A stretch of 64,000 nt of DNA from Arthrobacter pascens. Lineage in GTDB: Bacteria; Actinomycetota; Actinomycetes; Actinomycetales; Micrococcaceae. Positions within the stretch are counted from its first letter, which is position 1. Each line of letters begins with the position of its first letter. A program made the translations under genes and the position numbers. Positions 1 to 9,273 of the stretch are shown one piece after another. The notes under the pieces were generated by a model, which saw only the letters and a program-made list of their open reading frames with translations, was not told where the DNA came from and made no database searches. The stretch spans positions 1,922,001-1,986,000 of the forward strand of contig NZ_JAUSWY010000001.1 in assembly GCF_030815585.1 (NCBI RefSeq), written 5' to 3'.

Positions 1-474
1 GAAAAGATCCGCGCCACCTACAAGGCCGGCGACACCGACCTCGCCTGGACCCGGCTGACGAACTGGCGGATCCAGCTCGCCGCCGTCCTGGACCAGGTGG
101 ACCCCTCCCCCGTCACCGCCGTCGCCGTCGAAGGCGCCTCCGACTCCCCGTCCACCGTCCTGCTCGCAGCCTGGCTCACCCTCTGCCTCGACGCACCCGT
201 CACCATCGTCGCGGACCCCGCCGGAACCGGCATCCGCCGCGTACGGCTCACCAGGCCCGGCGGCGACGTCCAGCTCTTCCGCCCCGGACTCTCCGTCGCC
301 GAACTCACCCAACCAGGACAACCCGCCCAACGCATCTCCCTGCCCCGCCGCAGCCTCAAAGACTGCCTCGCCGAAGAACTCCGCCGGCTCGACCCCGACG
401 AGGTCTTCGGAGAAGTGATTACTATTGGACTGCCACGTACCAATCTAAGGAGCGTCCGACCCAGTGAGCGTTGA
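1..474 (+). CDS. opcA: OpcA, glucose-6-phosphate dehydrogenase assembly protein (C-terminal part)
   Basis: The reading frame is open from the first base, so the 5' end lies outside the window; about 157 C-terminal residues are present. OpcA is an actinobacterial and cyanobacterial protein needed for active glucose-6-phosphate dehydrogenase (Zwf), the entry enzyme of the oxidative pentose phosphate pathway. The visible part contains the family's C-terminal features: a TNWRIQLA stretch, a glycine-rich core (VAVEGASDS) and a late LPRRSLKDCLAEELRRLDPDE segment. The next gene, pgl, starts 11 bases before this stop codon, so the two are translationally coupled. This is the usual zwf-opcA-pgl order. 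Identity rests on both sequence and context. Confidence 0.9.
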   Translation, partial: EKIRATYKAGDTDLAWTRLTNWRIQLAAVLDQVDPSPVTAVAVEGASDSPSTVLLAAWLTLCLDAPVTIVADPAGTGIRRVRLTRPGGDVQLFRPGLSVAELTQPGQPAQRISLPRRSLKDCLAEELRRLDPDEVFGEVITIGLPRTNLRSVRPSER

Positions 475-1282
475 CCCGCGAGTAAGCATCCATCCTGATT
501 CGTCCGTCCTGATGGCCGCCATTGCGGCCCGCCTGATCACCAAACTGGTGGACGTGCAAGATAAACACGGAGAGGCCACTGTGGTGCTGACTGGCGGCAC
601 TGTCGGTATCGGCACGCTGAAGGCTGTTGCGGATTCTCCGGCTGCGCCGGCTGTCGACTGGTCAAAAGTGAACTTCTGGTGGGGCGACGAACGGTTTGTG
701 CCCGCCGAGGATGCCGACCGGAACACGCGGCAGGCGTCAGAAGCGCTGCTGTCGCACCTTCCCGTCGATCCCGAGCGCATCCACGCCCCGGCGTCCTCGG
801 ATGATTTTGCGACTCCTGAGGAGGCTGCAGAGGACTATGCCCGCCGCCTCAGGGAGGCAGCCCAGGCCGAACATGCTGCGGACATGTCCGATGACCGGCC
901 GGACCAGCCTGGCGTGCTCCCGCGGTTGGATGTGGTGCTGCTGGGCGTGGGCCCGGATGCACACGTGGCGTCCCTTTTTCCGGAGCAGGGCGGAATCCGT
1001 GAAAAGGAACGGACCGTCGTTGGCGTCCGGAACTCACCCAAGCCGCCGCCTCAGCGCATCTCGCTGACGCTGCCTGCCATCAACACCGCTGCCGAAGTCT
1101 GGATGGTAGTGGCAGGCGAGGACAAGGCCGGTGCGGTTGGTCTGGCACTGGCTGGGGCAAACCCCGTCCAAGTGCCGGCAGCCGGCCCCAGGGGCACATC
1201 CCGTACCCTCTGGCTTATCGACGAGAACGCCGCGTCACGGGTCCCGCAACAGCTCGTCCGGAAGTACGCCGCGGGCGCGTAG
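464..1282 (+). CDS. pgl: 6-phosphogluconolactonase
   Basis: A 272-residue protein of the DevB/Pgl family that hydrolyses 6-phosphogluconolactone to 6-phosphogluconate, the second step of the oxidative pentose phosphate pathway, in the cytosol. The sugar-isomerase-like fold is recognisable from the TGGTVGIGTL loop near residue 45, the WGDERFVP motif near residue 73 and the LLGVGPDAHVASLFP motif near residue 165. The start is GTG at 464, overlapping opcA, with AAGGAG at 447-452 as ribosome binding site. The 3' end overlaps the convergent rbpA gene by 48 bases, so the two transcripts must be complementary there. Confidence 0.95.
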   Translation: MSVDPRVSIHPDSSVLMAAIAARLITKLVDVQDKHGEATVVLTGGTVGIGTLKAVADSPAAPAVDWSKVNFWWGDERFVPAEDADRNTRQASEALLSHLPVDPERIHAPASSDDFATPEEAAEDYARRLREAAQAEHAADMSDDRPDQPGVLPRLDVVLLGVGPDAHVASLFPEQGGIREKERTVVGVRNSPKPPPQRISLTLPAINTAAEVWMVVAGEDKAGAVGLALAGANPVQVPAAGPRGTSRTLWLIDENAASRVPQQLVRKYAAGA

Positions 1283-1630
1283 CTTTTCCAGCGCTCCGGC
1301 CAGGACGTCTTCGGCGTCCTGGCCGGAGCGCCGCTCTTTAACGTATTCCAAGTGGCTCTTGTAGCCCTCTTCCATCGGCTCGAGCAGGGCGGCCTCCTGC
1401 CCGTCCCTGGACGCGGGTGCGCCGCACCTGCGGCAATCCCAGAGCAACGGAATCTGGTCTTCCGGAAGCTTAAGAAAAATAGGCCGCGTCTCGTGTCCCT
1501 TGGCGCACCAGTAGGAAACACGAATCCGCGGCAACCTGTCCCCGGGAAAATCATCGGACTCGTTCTTGGGACCGGCTCCTTCCGTGACACCCACACGGGT
1601 GCCACGGAATCCTGACGCACTATGTCCCAT
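1235..1630 (-). CDS. rbpA: RNA polymerase-binding protein RbpA
   Basis: A 131-residue actinobacterial RNA polymerase-binding protein. RbpA binds the principal sigma factor and core polymerase and stabilises the open promoter complex. The sequence has an N-terminal basic region (GFRGTRVGV), a zinc-ribbon-like core with CAKGHET and CRRCG, and the C-terminal sigma-interacting segment starting YKSHLEYVKERRS. The ATG at 1630 has AGGAG five bases upstream. It is the last gene of the gap-pgk-tpiA-secG run but is separated from secG by a large hairpin and has a candidate SigR-type promoter of its own. The C-terminal coding end overlaps pgl on the opposite strand. Confidence 0.93.
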   Translation of the reverse strand: MGHSASGFRGTRVGVTEGAGPKNESDDFPGDRLPRIRVSYWCAKGHETRPIFLKLPEDQIPLLWDCRRCGAPASRDGQEAALLEPMEEGYKSHLEYVKERRSGQDAEDVLAGALEKLRARGVLPDELLRDP

Positions 1631-1647
1631 CGGGACTCCTGCCTGTT

Positions 1648-1690
1648 AACTGAACTGTGGCTGTTGGGAGCCAACAGCCACAGTTTAGTT
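1648..1690 (-). terminator. 20-bp stem hairpin between secG and rbpA
   Basis: Arms at 1648-1667 and 1671-1690 pair over 20 positions with a single G-U pair and a three-base loop. The hairpin lies after the secG stop and directly before the rbpA ribosome binding site. It has no U-tract, as is common for actinobacterial terminators. It probably ends or attenuates the glycolytic/secG transcript, but it would also be part of the 5' leader of an rbpA transcript. Confidence 0.7.
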
Positions 1691-1699
1691 CGGAGTTCC
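1673..1699 (-). promoter_or_regulatory. Candidate SigR/SigH-type promoter for rbpA
   Basis: On the minus strand GGAACT (1699-1694) is followed after 18 bases by GTT (1675-1673). This fits the GGGAAY-N18-GTT pattern of SigR/SigH-type thiol-oxidative-stress sigma factors, and rbpA is a known SigR target in Streptomyces. The -10 element lies inside the hairpin at 1648-1690. The match is by eye only. Confidence 0.45.
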
Positions 1700-1741
1700 G
1701 TTTGGCGGCAGTACCGGCCCGGGATCAGTTGAGAAAGAAGG

Positions 1742-1999
1742 CTACGAGTCGCCTGCGCCGCTGAACCGCATGATCAGGCCGAGGGCGATGATCACAATAC
1801 CCCAAGTCACGCCGAGGATAACGGTGAACCTGTTCAGATTGCGCTCGGCGACACCGGACGAGCTCAGGCCGGAACTCATGCCGCCACCGAACATGTCCGA
1901 CAACCCGCCGCCCCGTCCCTTGTGGAGGAGGATGAGCAGCGTCAGCAGAAGACTGGTGATACCCAGGAGGATCTGCAGAATGACATGAAGAACGTCCAC
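1742..1999 (-). CDS. secG: Protein-export membrane protein SecG
   Basis: An 85-residue SecG subunit of the SecYEG translocon in the cytoplasmic membrane. It has the expected two transmembrane segments (about residues 4-25 and 57-77) separated by a glycine/serine-rich loop carrying GGGLSDMFGGG, the most conserved part of SecG. The start is GTG at 1999 with GAAAGG seven bases upstream. The tpiA-secG-rbpA linkage is typical of actinobacteria. A strong hairpin follows the gene. Confidence 0.93.
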   Translation of the reverse strand: MDVLHVILQILLGITSLLLTLLILLHKGRGGGLSDMFGGGMSSGLSSSGVAERNLNRFTVILGVTWGIVIIALGLIMRFSGAGDS

Positions 2000-2043
2000 G
2001 ACGGCCTTTCAGAAGATTGGAATTGCGGGAGTCTTGCGCCGCG

Positions 2044-2865
2044 TCAGGACTGATCCGTCAGCAGGTGACTCTCGAACCTGACAATATTAGCAAACTCCGC
2101 AGGATCGAGGCTTGCCCCGCCGACCAACACGCCGTCGACGTCCGGCTCATTCAGGATAGCGGCCACGTTGCTGGCCTTGACCGAACCGCCGTAGAGCAGC
2201 CGGATCTTTGCGGCAGCATCGTCGCCGAAGATGGTGGCCAGCTCGGCCCGGATGGCTGCACACAGTTCCTGGGCATCTTCCGGACCGGCTACTTCGCCGG
2301 TGCCGATGGCCCACACGGGCTCATAGGCAACAACCAGCTCGGCTGCCTGCTCCGCGGTGAGTCCGGCGACGCCAGCGCGGAGCTGCTTGAGGGTGTGCTC
2401 CACGTGGGTTCCGGCCTGGCGGATTTCGAGTCCTTCTCCAACGCATAGCACCGGGGTCACGCCGTGCTTGTACGCTGCCTTGACCTTGGCGTTGAGCACT
2501 TCGTCCGACTCATGGTGGATGGTGCGGCGTTCGCTGTGGCCTACCAGGACGTACTTGCAGCCCAGCTTGCCGAGGAACTGGCCGGAAATATCTCCGGTAT
2601 AGGCTCCGGAGTCGAACTGGGACAGATCCTGGCCACCATAGGCAATGTCCAGCTCATCACCCTGGACCAGGGTCTGCACACCGCGAAGATCGGTGAATGG
2701 CGGAAAGACGGCAACCTCGACCCGGTTGTAGTCGTGCTTGGCATCGGACAGGGTCCAGGCCAGCTTCTGCAGGAGGGTGATGCCCTGGACATGGTCCATG
2801 TTCATCTTCCAGTTGCCTGCGATGAAGGGCGTGCGGTCAAAAGCGCCGTTCGTTGACGTAGTCAC
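2044..2865 (-). CDS. tpiA: Triosephosphate isomerase
   Basis: A 273-residue TIM-barrel enzyme interconverting dihydroxyacetone phosphate and glyceraldehyde 3-phosphate. Visible catalytic landmarks are the N-terminal AGNWKMN (substrate lysine), VGHSERR (electrophilic histidine), [11 protein letters not shown] (catalytic glutamate and loop 6) and a C-terminal YGGSVK phosphate-binding segment. The frame extends further upstream, but GTG at 2865 is chosen because GGAGAA sits six bases before it; the upstream extension also runs into the intergenic palindrome. It follows pgk in the operon, with an 87-base gap holding a large hairpin. Confidence 0.96.
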   Translation of the reverse strand: MTTSTNGAFDRTPFIAGNWKMNMDHVQGITLLQKLAWTLSDAKHDYNRVEVAVFPPFTDLRGVQTLVQGDELDIAYGGQDLSQFDSGAYTGDISGQFLGKLGCKYVLVGHSERRTIHHESDEVLNAKVKAAYKHGVTPVLCVGEGLEIRQAGTHVEHTLKQLRAGVAGLTAEQAAELVVAYEPVWAIGTGEVAGPEDAQELCAAIRAELATIFGDDAAAKIRLLYGGSVKASNVAAILNEPDVDGVLVGGASLDPAEFANIVRFESHLLTDQS

Positions 2866-2894
2866 GTGTTCTCCAAAAGTTCTTGATATGTGTG

Positions 2895-2930
2895 CGGCCG
2901 GCAGGGTGCCCGCGGGCACCCTGCCGGCCG
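2895..2930. repeat. Perfect 36-bp palindrome between pgk and tpiA
   Basis: The 36 bases are exactly self-complementary (18-base half, starting CGGCCGGCAGGG). In the pgk-tpiA transcript this would form a GC hairpin of about 16 bp with a 4-base loop. It has no U-tract and sits inside what otherwise looks like one operon, so attenuation or mRNA 3'-end protection of the gap-pgk message is likelier than full termination. Confidence 0.85.
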
Positions 2931-2952
2931 GAGGACTTAGCAGTCCAGGTAT

Positions 2953-4179
2953 CTAGCGGTCCAGGACACTCAGACCCGGGAGTTCCTTGCCTTCAAGGTA
3001 CTCCAGGCTGGCGCCGCCGCCCGTGGAAATGTGGCCGAACTGGTCATCGGCGAAACCCAGCGTGCGCACAGCGGCGGCCGAGTCCCCGCCGCCCACAACG
3101 GTGAACGCATCAGCCTCGGTCAGGGCCTGCGCAACTGCACGGGTACCGCCGGAGAACGCCTCGAACTCAAAGACCCCCATGGGACCGTTCCAGAACACCG
3201 TCTTGGCACCCTTGATCCGGTCCGCAAAGGCCGCTGCCGAGTCGGGGCCGATGTCCAGGCCGATGCCCTGCGCCCCGAAACTGCTGCCTTCGATGGCTTC
3301 CGCCGGGACAGTTTCATGCGCGGCGTCGGCAGCGAACTTCTCTGCCACGACGACGTCGGTGGGGACAATGAACTCCGTACCGGCGGCTGCCGCACGCTGG
3401 AGGTAGTCCTGGACCACCGGGATCTGGTCCTCTTCCAGGAGGCTGCCGGCCACTTTGTGGCCTTCTGCTGCCAGGAAGGTGAAGAGCATGCCGCCGCCCA
3501 CCAGGATGGTGTCCGCTTTGCCGATGAGGTTGTCGATGACCGCCAGCTTGTCGGAGACCTTCGAGCCGCCGAGCACCACCACGTAGGGGCGCTGGGTGTC
3601 AGCCGTCAGCTTCCGCAGCACCTCCACTTCGGTATGGACCAGGTCGCCCTGGTAGGACGGGAGCCTGGTGGCGACGTCGTAAACACTCGCGTGCTTGCGG
3701 TGGACCGCACCGAACGCGTCATCCACGAAAGCGCCGTTGCTGCCCGTCAGGGCCACCAGCTCTTCAGCGAATTCGGCGCGCTTCGCGTCGTCCTTGCTGG
3801 TCTCGCGGGCATCGAACCGCACGTTCTCCAGAACGAGCGCTTCGCCGTCCTGCAGTGAGGCAGCGAGATCCTTGGCGGAACTGCCAACGGTGTCCCCTGC
3901 GAGAACCACCTTGAAGCTGGCGAGTTCTGCCAGCCGCGAAACCGCAGGCTTCAGGGAGTATTTTTCCTCCGGAGCGCCCTTGGGGCGTCCGAGGTGGGCT
4001 GTTACCAGCACGCGGGCACCGGCGTCCGTGAGCTTTCCCAGCACTGGCAGGGAGGCCTTGATGCGGCCGTCGTCAGTCACTGTAGAGCCGTCGAGCGGCA
4101 CATTCAGGTCACTTCTGACAAGAATGTACCGCCCGCGGACACCTTCAGCGATCAGTTCGTTGAGGGTGTGAAATGTCAT
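2953..4179 (-). CDS. pgk: Phosphoglycerate kinase
   Basis: A 408-residue cytosolic enzyme transferring phosphate from 1,3-bisphosphoglycerate to ADP. It shows the family's N-terminal [10 protein letters not shown] motif, HLGRPKG, LENVRFD, the [11 protein letters not shown] nucleotide-domain motif, and the C-terminal GGGDSAAAV and [13 protein letters not shown] loops. Length is normal. It begins ten bases after the gap stop codon. No Shine-Dalgarno is present before the ATG; instead a TAGGGT hexamer that includes the gap stop codon lies seven bases upstream, so an additional leaderless transcript is possible besides the operon message. Confidence 0.97.
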   Translation of the reverse strand: MTFHTLNELIAEGVRGRYILVRSDLNVPLDGSTVTDDGRIKASLPVLGKLTDAGARVLVTAHLGRPKGAPEEKYSLKPAVSRLAELASFKVVLAGDTVGSSAKDLAASLQDGEALVLENVRFDARETSKDDAKRAEFAEELVALTGSNGAFVDDAFGAVHRKHASVYDVATRLPSYQGDLVHTEVEVLRKLTADTQRPYVVVLGGSKVSDKLAVIDNLIGKADTILVGGGMLFTFLAAEGHKVAGSLLEEDQIPVVQDYLQRAAAAGTEFIVPTDVVVAEKFAADAAHETVPAEAIEGSSFGAQGIGLDIGPDSAAAFADRIKGAKTVFWNGPMGVFEFEAFSGGTRAVAQALTEADAFTVVGGGDSAAAVRTLGFADDQFGHISTGGGASLEYLEGKELPGLSVLDR

Positions 4180-4189
4180 GTGTCTAACC

Positions 4190-5203
<1,014 letters not shown>

Positions 5204-5231
5204 TTAGTCTCCTTGGTGCTTGTCAAAGCAC

Positions 5232-5259
5232 AAACTAGTTCAGCAGGCGTTCAAGCCAA
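5232..5259 (-). promoter_or_regulatory. Candidate gap promoter
   Basis: On the minus strand TTGGCT (5259-5254), a 16-base spacer and TAGTTT (5237-5232) resemble a principal-sigma promoter placed about 25 bases before the gap ribosome binding site. A second TAAGAT hexamer further upstream near 5350 could be another start. Prediction by eye. Confidence 0.4.
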
Positions 5260-5368
5260 CTAACAGATCCCGCACGCCATTGGGCAGAGATGATTTACAG
5301 ATCGGAGGGCGACCAGCCACGTTGCTGAAGGCTAACCGCCTTCCGTGACCTATCTTACGTTTAACTGG

Positions 5369-5396
5369 GTCTGCCCCCGCAAGTGCGAGGGCAGAC
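5369..5396 (-). terminator. Hairpin downstream of sodA
   Basis: GTCTGCCC and GGGCAGAC arms pair, with a further three inner pairs across one mismatch and an AAGT-type loop. It lies 67 bases past the sodA stop, and between it and gap is the gap promoter region. There is no U-tract. Probably the sodA terminator. Confidence 0.5.
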
Positions 5397-5462
5397 GGTC
5401 CACATTCCGGCCCAAATGCAGCCAAATGTGAGGTTTGTTACACGCGGGTGTACCGCAGGTTA

Positions 5463-6089
5463 CTACGCCAGCGTGATGAGGCCCGTGGCGTTGGAGCGGG
5501 CAGCATCGAAGCGCTTGGCAACATCTGCCCAGTTGACGATGTTCCAGAATGCCTTGACGTAATCCGCTTTGACGTTCACGTAGTCCAGGTAGAAAGCGTG
5601 CTCCCACATGTCCAGCATCAGCAGCGGGGTGGTACCGAGCGCCACGTTGCCCTGCTGGTCGTAGAGCTGCTCGATGACCAGGTTGCCGCCGATGGGCTCG
5701 TAGGCCAGGAAGCCCCAGCCGGATCCCTGCAGGCCAAGGGCGGCTGCGGAGAACTGGGCGCGGAAGGCGTCAAAGGAACCGAAGGCGTCATCGATGGCCG
5801 CGGCCAGCTCACCCTCGGGCTTGTCGCCACCGTCCGGGGACAGGTTGTTCCAGAACACCGAGTGGTTGACGTGACCGCCGGTGTGGAAGGCGAGGTCCTT
5901 CGAAAGGCGGTTGATGTTGGCGAAGTCGCCCTTGTCGCGTGCGTCGGCCAGCTGGGCCAGGGCGTTGTTCGCGCCCGTTACGTAGGCTGCATGGTGCTTG
6001 CTGTGGTGCAGCTCCATGATCCGCGCCGAAATGTGCGGCTCAAGCGCTGCGTAGTCGTAGGTGAGTTCTGGCAATACATACTCGGTCAC
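5463..6089 (-). CDS. sodA: Superoxide dismutase (Mn/Fe type)
   Basis: A 208-residue Mn/Fe superoxide dismutase. Metal-binding landmarks are the first His in [13 protein letters not shown], the second in NHSVFWNNL and the Asp and His in [11 protein letters not shown]. The QGSGWG segment is the form usually seen in manganese enzymes. GTG at 6089 is chosen as start because GGAGGA lies six to seven bases before it; an upstream in-frame TTG would overlap that ribosome binding site. No signal peptide, so cytosolic. A 180-base leader region separates it from whiA. Confidence 0.95.
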   Translation of the reverse strand: MTEYVLPELTYDYAALEPHISARIMELHHSKHHAAYVTGANNALAQLADARDKGDFANINRLSKDLAFHTGGHVNHSVFWNNLSPDGGDKPEGELAAAIDDAFGSFDAFRAQFSAAALGLQGSGWGFLAYEPIGGNLVIEQLYDQQGNVALGTTPLLMLDMWEHAFYLDYVNVKADYVKAFWNIVNWADVAKRFDAARSNATGLITLA

Positions 6090-6145
6090 AAAATCCTCCA
6101 ATGTCGTGGACGGTCTGTCCGGTTGGTAACTCTCGGATTGTGCAT

Positions 6146-6164
6146 CCGGATGACGGGCATCCGG
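6146..6164 (-). promoter_or_regulatory. Leader hairpin upstream of sodA; nearby TAGAAT element
   Basis: CCGGATG and CATCCGG (7 bp, loop of 5) form a perfect hairpin about 60 bases before the sodA start. A TAGAAT -10-like hexamer is at 6260-6255 on the minus strand just past whiA, which would put this hairpin in the sodA 5' untranslated region. Function unknown; it may regulate the message or be incidental. Confidence 0.35.
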
Positions 6165-6269
6165 AAGATTGCTGTGGCAGATAACACCGGCGGCTGGGCC
6201 GCTCCCCCGGGCATAACCAACAGCCCGCGGCAGGTATTTCCGTCACATGGTCTGATTCTAGGGGCGCTG

Positions 6270-7250
6270 TTACTCGTCCAGCATTTCCGGCGTCACATTG
6301 GCGTCTGTGCCGGGGATCCCCAGGTCAAGGGCCCTTTTGTCCGCCATGGCCAACAGCCGGCGGATACGGCCGGCGATGGCGTCCTTCGTCATCACAGGAT
6401 CGGCCAGGCGCCCCAACTCATCCAGGCTTGCCTGCTTGTGGGCCACACGCAGTTCGCCGGCATATTTGAGGTGGTCGGGGACGTCATCGCCCAGAATCTC
6501 AAGGGCGCGGTCGACGCGCGCGCCCGCGGCGACGGCTGCCTGGGCGGAACGCCGCAGGTTGGCGTCGTCAAAGTTTGCAAGCCGGTTGGCCGTGGCACGG
6601 ACCTCCTTGCGCATCCTGCGTTCTTCCCAGACCATGAGGGCATCATGGGCACCCATGCGGGTCAGCAGCGCCGCGATGGTGTCGCCGTCGCGGATCACCA
6701 CACGGTCCACTCCCCTGACCTCCCGGGCTTTGGCCTGGATGCCAAGCCGGCGGGCCGCCCCCACGAGGGCAAGCGCGGACTCGGGCCCGGGGCAGGTGAC
6801 CTCCAGCGACGAGGAACGGCCCGGCTCCGTGAGCGATCCATGGGACAGGAAAGCGCCGCGCCAGACCGCCTCCGCATCAGCGGCAGAGCCGTTAACGACT
6901 GCCGAGGGGAGACCGCGGACAGGCCGGCCGCGGCCATCGAGCAGTCCTGTCTGCCGCGCCAAGGCTTCGCCGTCGCGGACCACGCGGACCACGTAGCGGC
7001 TCCCGCGGCGGAGCCCTCCCCCGGAGACCACGATAATTTCGCTCTGGTGGCCGTAGACTTCCGCAATTGCGGCCCTCAGGCGGCGCGCGGTGGATGCCAG
7101 ATCCACTTCGGCTTCAATCACGATCCGGCCCGAGATGATGTGCAGGCCGCCCGCGAACCGGAGCATTGAGGAGACTTCAGCCTTGCGCACTGATGACTTC
7201 TTGATGTCCAGACGGGACAGTTCTTCCTTGACCGATGATGTCAGTGCCAT
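6270..7250 (-). CDS. whiA: DNA-binding protein WhiA
   Basis: A 326-residue WhiA protein: an N-terminal degenerate LAGLIDADG homing-endonuclease-like domain followed by a C-terminal helix-turn-helix (region around [11 protein letters not shown] and [12 protein letters not shown]). In Streptomyces it works with WhiB to drive sporulation septation; in non-sporulating Gram-positives it affects division and chromosome segregation. GGAAGG precedes the ATG. It follows yvcK by nine bases as the last gene of the conserved uvrC-rapZ-yvcK-whiA operon. Confidence 0.95.
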   Translation of the reverse strand: MALTSSVKEELSRLDIKKSSVRKAEVSSMLRFAGGLHIISGRIVIEAEVDLASTARRLRAAIAEVYGHQSEIIVVSGGGLRRGSRYVVRVVRDGEALARQTGLLDGRGRPVRGLPSAVVNGSAADAEAVWRGAFLSHGSLTEPGRSSSLEVTCPGPESALALVGAARRLGIQAKAREVRGVDRVVIRDGDTIAALLTRMGAHDALMVWEERRMRKEVRATANRLANFDDANLRRSAQAAVAAGARVDRALEILGDDVPDHLKYAGELRVAHKQASLDELGRLADPVMTKDAIAGRIRRLLAMADKRALDLGIPGTDANVTPEMLDE

Positions 7251-7259
7251 GGCACCTTC

Positions 7260-8279
7260 CTAACTGTTCCCGAAAATGTCGTGGTACGCCGCTGCCAGAC
7301 GCAGTGGGTCATGGACGGGTCGGCGGCCCGACGCCCCTACTTTACCCAAGACAACCTCGGCACCGATCATCCCCGCTGCCTTCTCGAACTCCGGCCGATC
7401 AGGAACGGACGCCGGGTCCGCAAGGACGACATCGACGCTGAAGTCCGGCGCGTAACGACGCAGGGCATGGAGATGGTCTGCGGCAGACATGCCGGTGGTC
7501 TCCTTCGTGTCTGTGGCCAGGTTCATGGTCAGGCAGCGTTTCGCGGGGGTGCTGCACAGGGCCAGCCGCATTTCGGGCAGCAGCAGATGCGGCAGCACGG
7601 AGGTGTACCAGGAGCCCGGGCCCAGGATGACCCAGTCGGCCAGCTCGATGGCCGACAGGGCCTCGACACAGGCTGGCGCGGCTTCGGGCAGCAATCGGAC
7701 GTGTTCGAGCGAACCGGCAACAGCGCACCGCGCCTGGCCCCGGACCGTCTGGAGTGCGGACGTGCCATCGGGCGCGCTGACCCGGATGTCGCCTTCGATG
7801 GTGAGCGGCACCGTGGACATCGGCAGCACCTGGCCGCGCGCGCCCAGCAGTGCGCCGGCCCATTTGAGCCCTGCCACGGTGTCTCCGAGCAGTTCCCAGA
7901 GCGTCACGATGAGCAGGTTTCCCATCGCATGCTCGTCCAGTGAGCCCCCGCGCCCCTTGCCGGGCCGGAACCGGTGCTGCATCACGTCGCGCCAGGTGCG
8001 GCCCCAGTCGGTGTCATCGCACAACGCGGACAGAGCCATGCGCAGGTCACCGGGCGGAAGGACACCGTACTCTTCACGCAGACGCCCGGATGAGCCGCCG
8101 TCGTCCGCCACCGTCACAATGGCGGTGAGCTCCGACGAGAGCAGCCTCAGGGCTGAGAGGGAAGCGGACAGCCCGTGCCCGCCGCCCAGAGCGACAACGT
8201 TGGGGCCCTTGTCCTGCTGGCCGCCTCCCGTCCCTCCCGAAGGCGGTATCAACGGCAGCGGCCCCGTAAGCAACCCCAT
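7260..8279 (-). CDS. yvcK: YvcK/CofD-like gluconeogenesis factor
   Basis: A 339-residue protein of the YvcK (GlmR) family, related in fold to CofD phospho-lactate transferases. In Bacillus it is required on gluconeogenic carbon sources and binds UDP-GlcNAc, affecting cell-wall precursor supply. The nucleotide-sugar-binding start VVALGGGHGLSAS is present, as are TVADDGGSSGRLR and LGPGSWYTSVLPHLL. The start ATG overlaps the rapZ stop by one base (TAATG), indicating coupled translation. Function in this organism is inferred from the family. Confidence 0.93.
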   Translation of the reverse strand: MGLLTGPLPLIPPSGGTGGGQQDKGPNVVALGGGHGLSASLSALRLLSSELTAIVTVADDGGSSGRLREEYGVLPPGDLRMALSALCDDTDWGRTWRDVMQHRFRPGKGRGGSLDEHAMGNLLIVTLWELLGDTVAGLKWAGALLGARGQVLPMSTVPLTIEGDIRVSAPDGTSALQTVRGQARCAVAGSLEHVRLLPEAAPACVEALSAIELADWVILGPGSWYTSVLPHLLLPEMRLALCSTPAKRCLTMNLATDTKETTGMSAADHLHALRRYAPDFSVDVVLADPASVPDRPEFEKAAGMIGAEVVLGKVGASGRRPVHDPLRLAAAYHDIFGNS

Positions 8280-9202
8280 TATTCGCGGCCCAGATCCCGG
8301 TGGGTGGTGGTGACGGTGACCCTGGGATATTGGGACAGTTTCTTGGAAAGTTCGACTGCGACGGCCACGGAACGGTGCTTCCCGCCGGTGCAGCCCACGG
8401 CGATCGTGGCGTAATGCTTGTTTTCACGCCGGTAACCGTCCAGGACGGGCTCCAGCGCCAGCACGTAGCGGTCCACGAAGTTCTTCACACCTTCGGCCTC
8501 AAGGACGTACTCGCTGACATCCTTGTCCAGGCCAGTGTGCGGGCGCAGCTGGGGTACCCAGTGGGGATTGGGGATGAAGCGGACGTCCGCCACGTAGTTG
8601 GAATCCACCGGCAGGCCGTATTTGAAGCCGAAACTCATGACATTCAGGCGGAGGGCCACGGGGCCGGTTTCACTGAACAGCTCGGTGATGGCTGTGGCCA
8701 GGCCATGGACGTTGAAGTCGGAGGTATCCAGTACGACGTCGGCGCTGTCCCGGAGCTCTGTAAGCACTTCACGCTCGGCTGCTATGCCGTCCAGGATGCG
8801 GCCGCCTTCCTGGAGGGGATGGGGCCGTCGGCCCTGTTCGAAGCGGCGGACCAGGACGTCGTCGTTGGCGTCAAGGAACAGCACCCGGAACGTGACGCCG
8901 CTGGCGGCCAGGGCGCCGAGCGCCGCGCGGATGTCGGCAAACAGGCCCTTGCTGCGCACATCCATCACAACGGCCAGCCGTGGAATGGACTGCGGCGCGT
9001 GGGAGACCAGCTCAGCGAGAGTGCTTAGCATCTGGGGCGGCAGATTTTCCACGACATACCAACCGTGGTCTTCCAGTGCATCCGAGGCGGTGCTCCGTCC
9101 CGCACCGGACATTCCGGTGACCACCAGCAGTTCCGCTTCAAGGGGCTTGACCGGCGTCAGCCCGTCCTGCTCCATCCCGGATTCCGCCGTTGAGTCTGCC
9201 AT
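8279..9202 (-). CDS. rapZ: RapZ/YvcJ family nucleotide-binding protein
   Basis: A 307-residue P-loop protein. The Walker A sequence is GMSGAGRST near residue 32; Walker-B-like VVMDVRS follows, and the C-terminal domain includes [15 protein letters not shown] sequence (here [14 protein letters not shown]). Enterobacterial RapZ is an RNA adaptor controlling GlmS; in Gram-positives the homologue (YvcJ) hydrolyses GTP or ATP and its role is less clear. ATG at 9202 is preferred to a TTG one codon upstream. It is coupled to yvcK and lies 71 bases after uvrC. Confidence 0.93.
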   Translation of the reverse strand: MADSTAESGMEQDGLTPVKPLEAELLVVTGMSGAGRSTASDALEDHGWYVVENLPPQMLSTLAELVSHAPQSIPRLAVVMDVRSKGLFADIRAALGALAASGVTFRVLFLDANDDVLVRRFEQGRRPHPLQEGGRILDGIAAEREVLTELRDSADVVLDTSDFNVHGLATAITELFSETGPVALRLNVMSFGFKYGLPVDSNYVADVRFIPNPHWVPQLRPHTGLDKDVSEYVLEAEGVKNFVDRYVLALEPVLDGYRRENKHYATIAVGCTGGKHRSVAVAVELSKKLSQYPRVTVTTTHRDLGRE

Positions 9203-9273
9203 CAATTCCGCCCCGTTTCTGTCATGGTCCTGAAAAGCAACCGCGTCCGCGGAAACCCCGTTCCTTACCCTAG

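Noticed and set aside
5240..5425. Small minus-strand open frame between gap and sodA
   Set aside because: It covers the gap promoter and the sodA terminator hairpin and has no ribosome binding site.
5448..7169. 573-codon open frame on the plus strand opposite sodA and whiA
   Set aside because: It is antisense to two well-recognised genes, has no family resemblance, and long antisense frames are expected in such GC-rich coding DNA.
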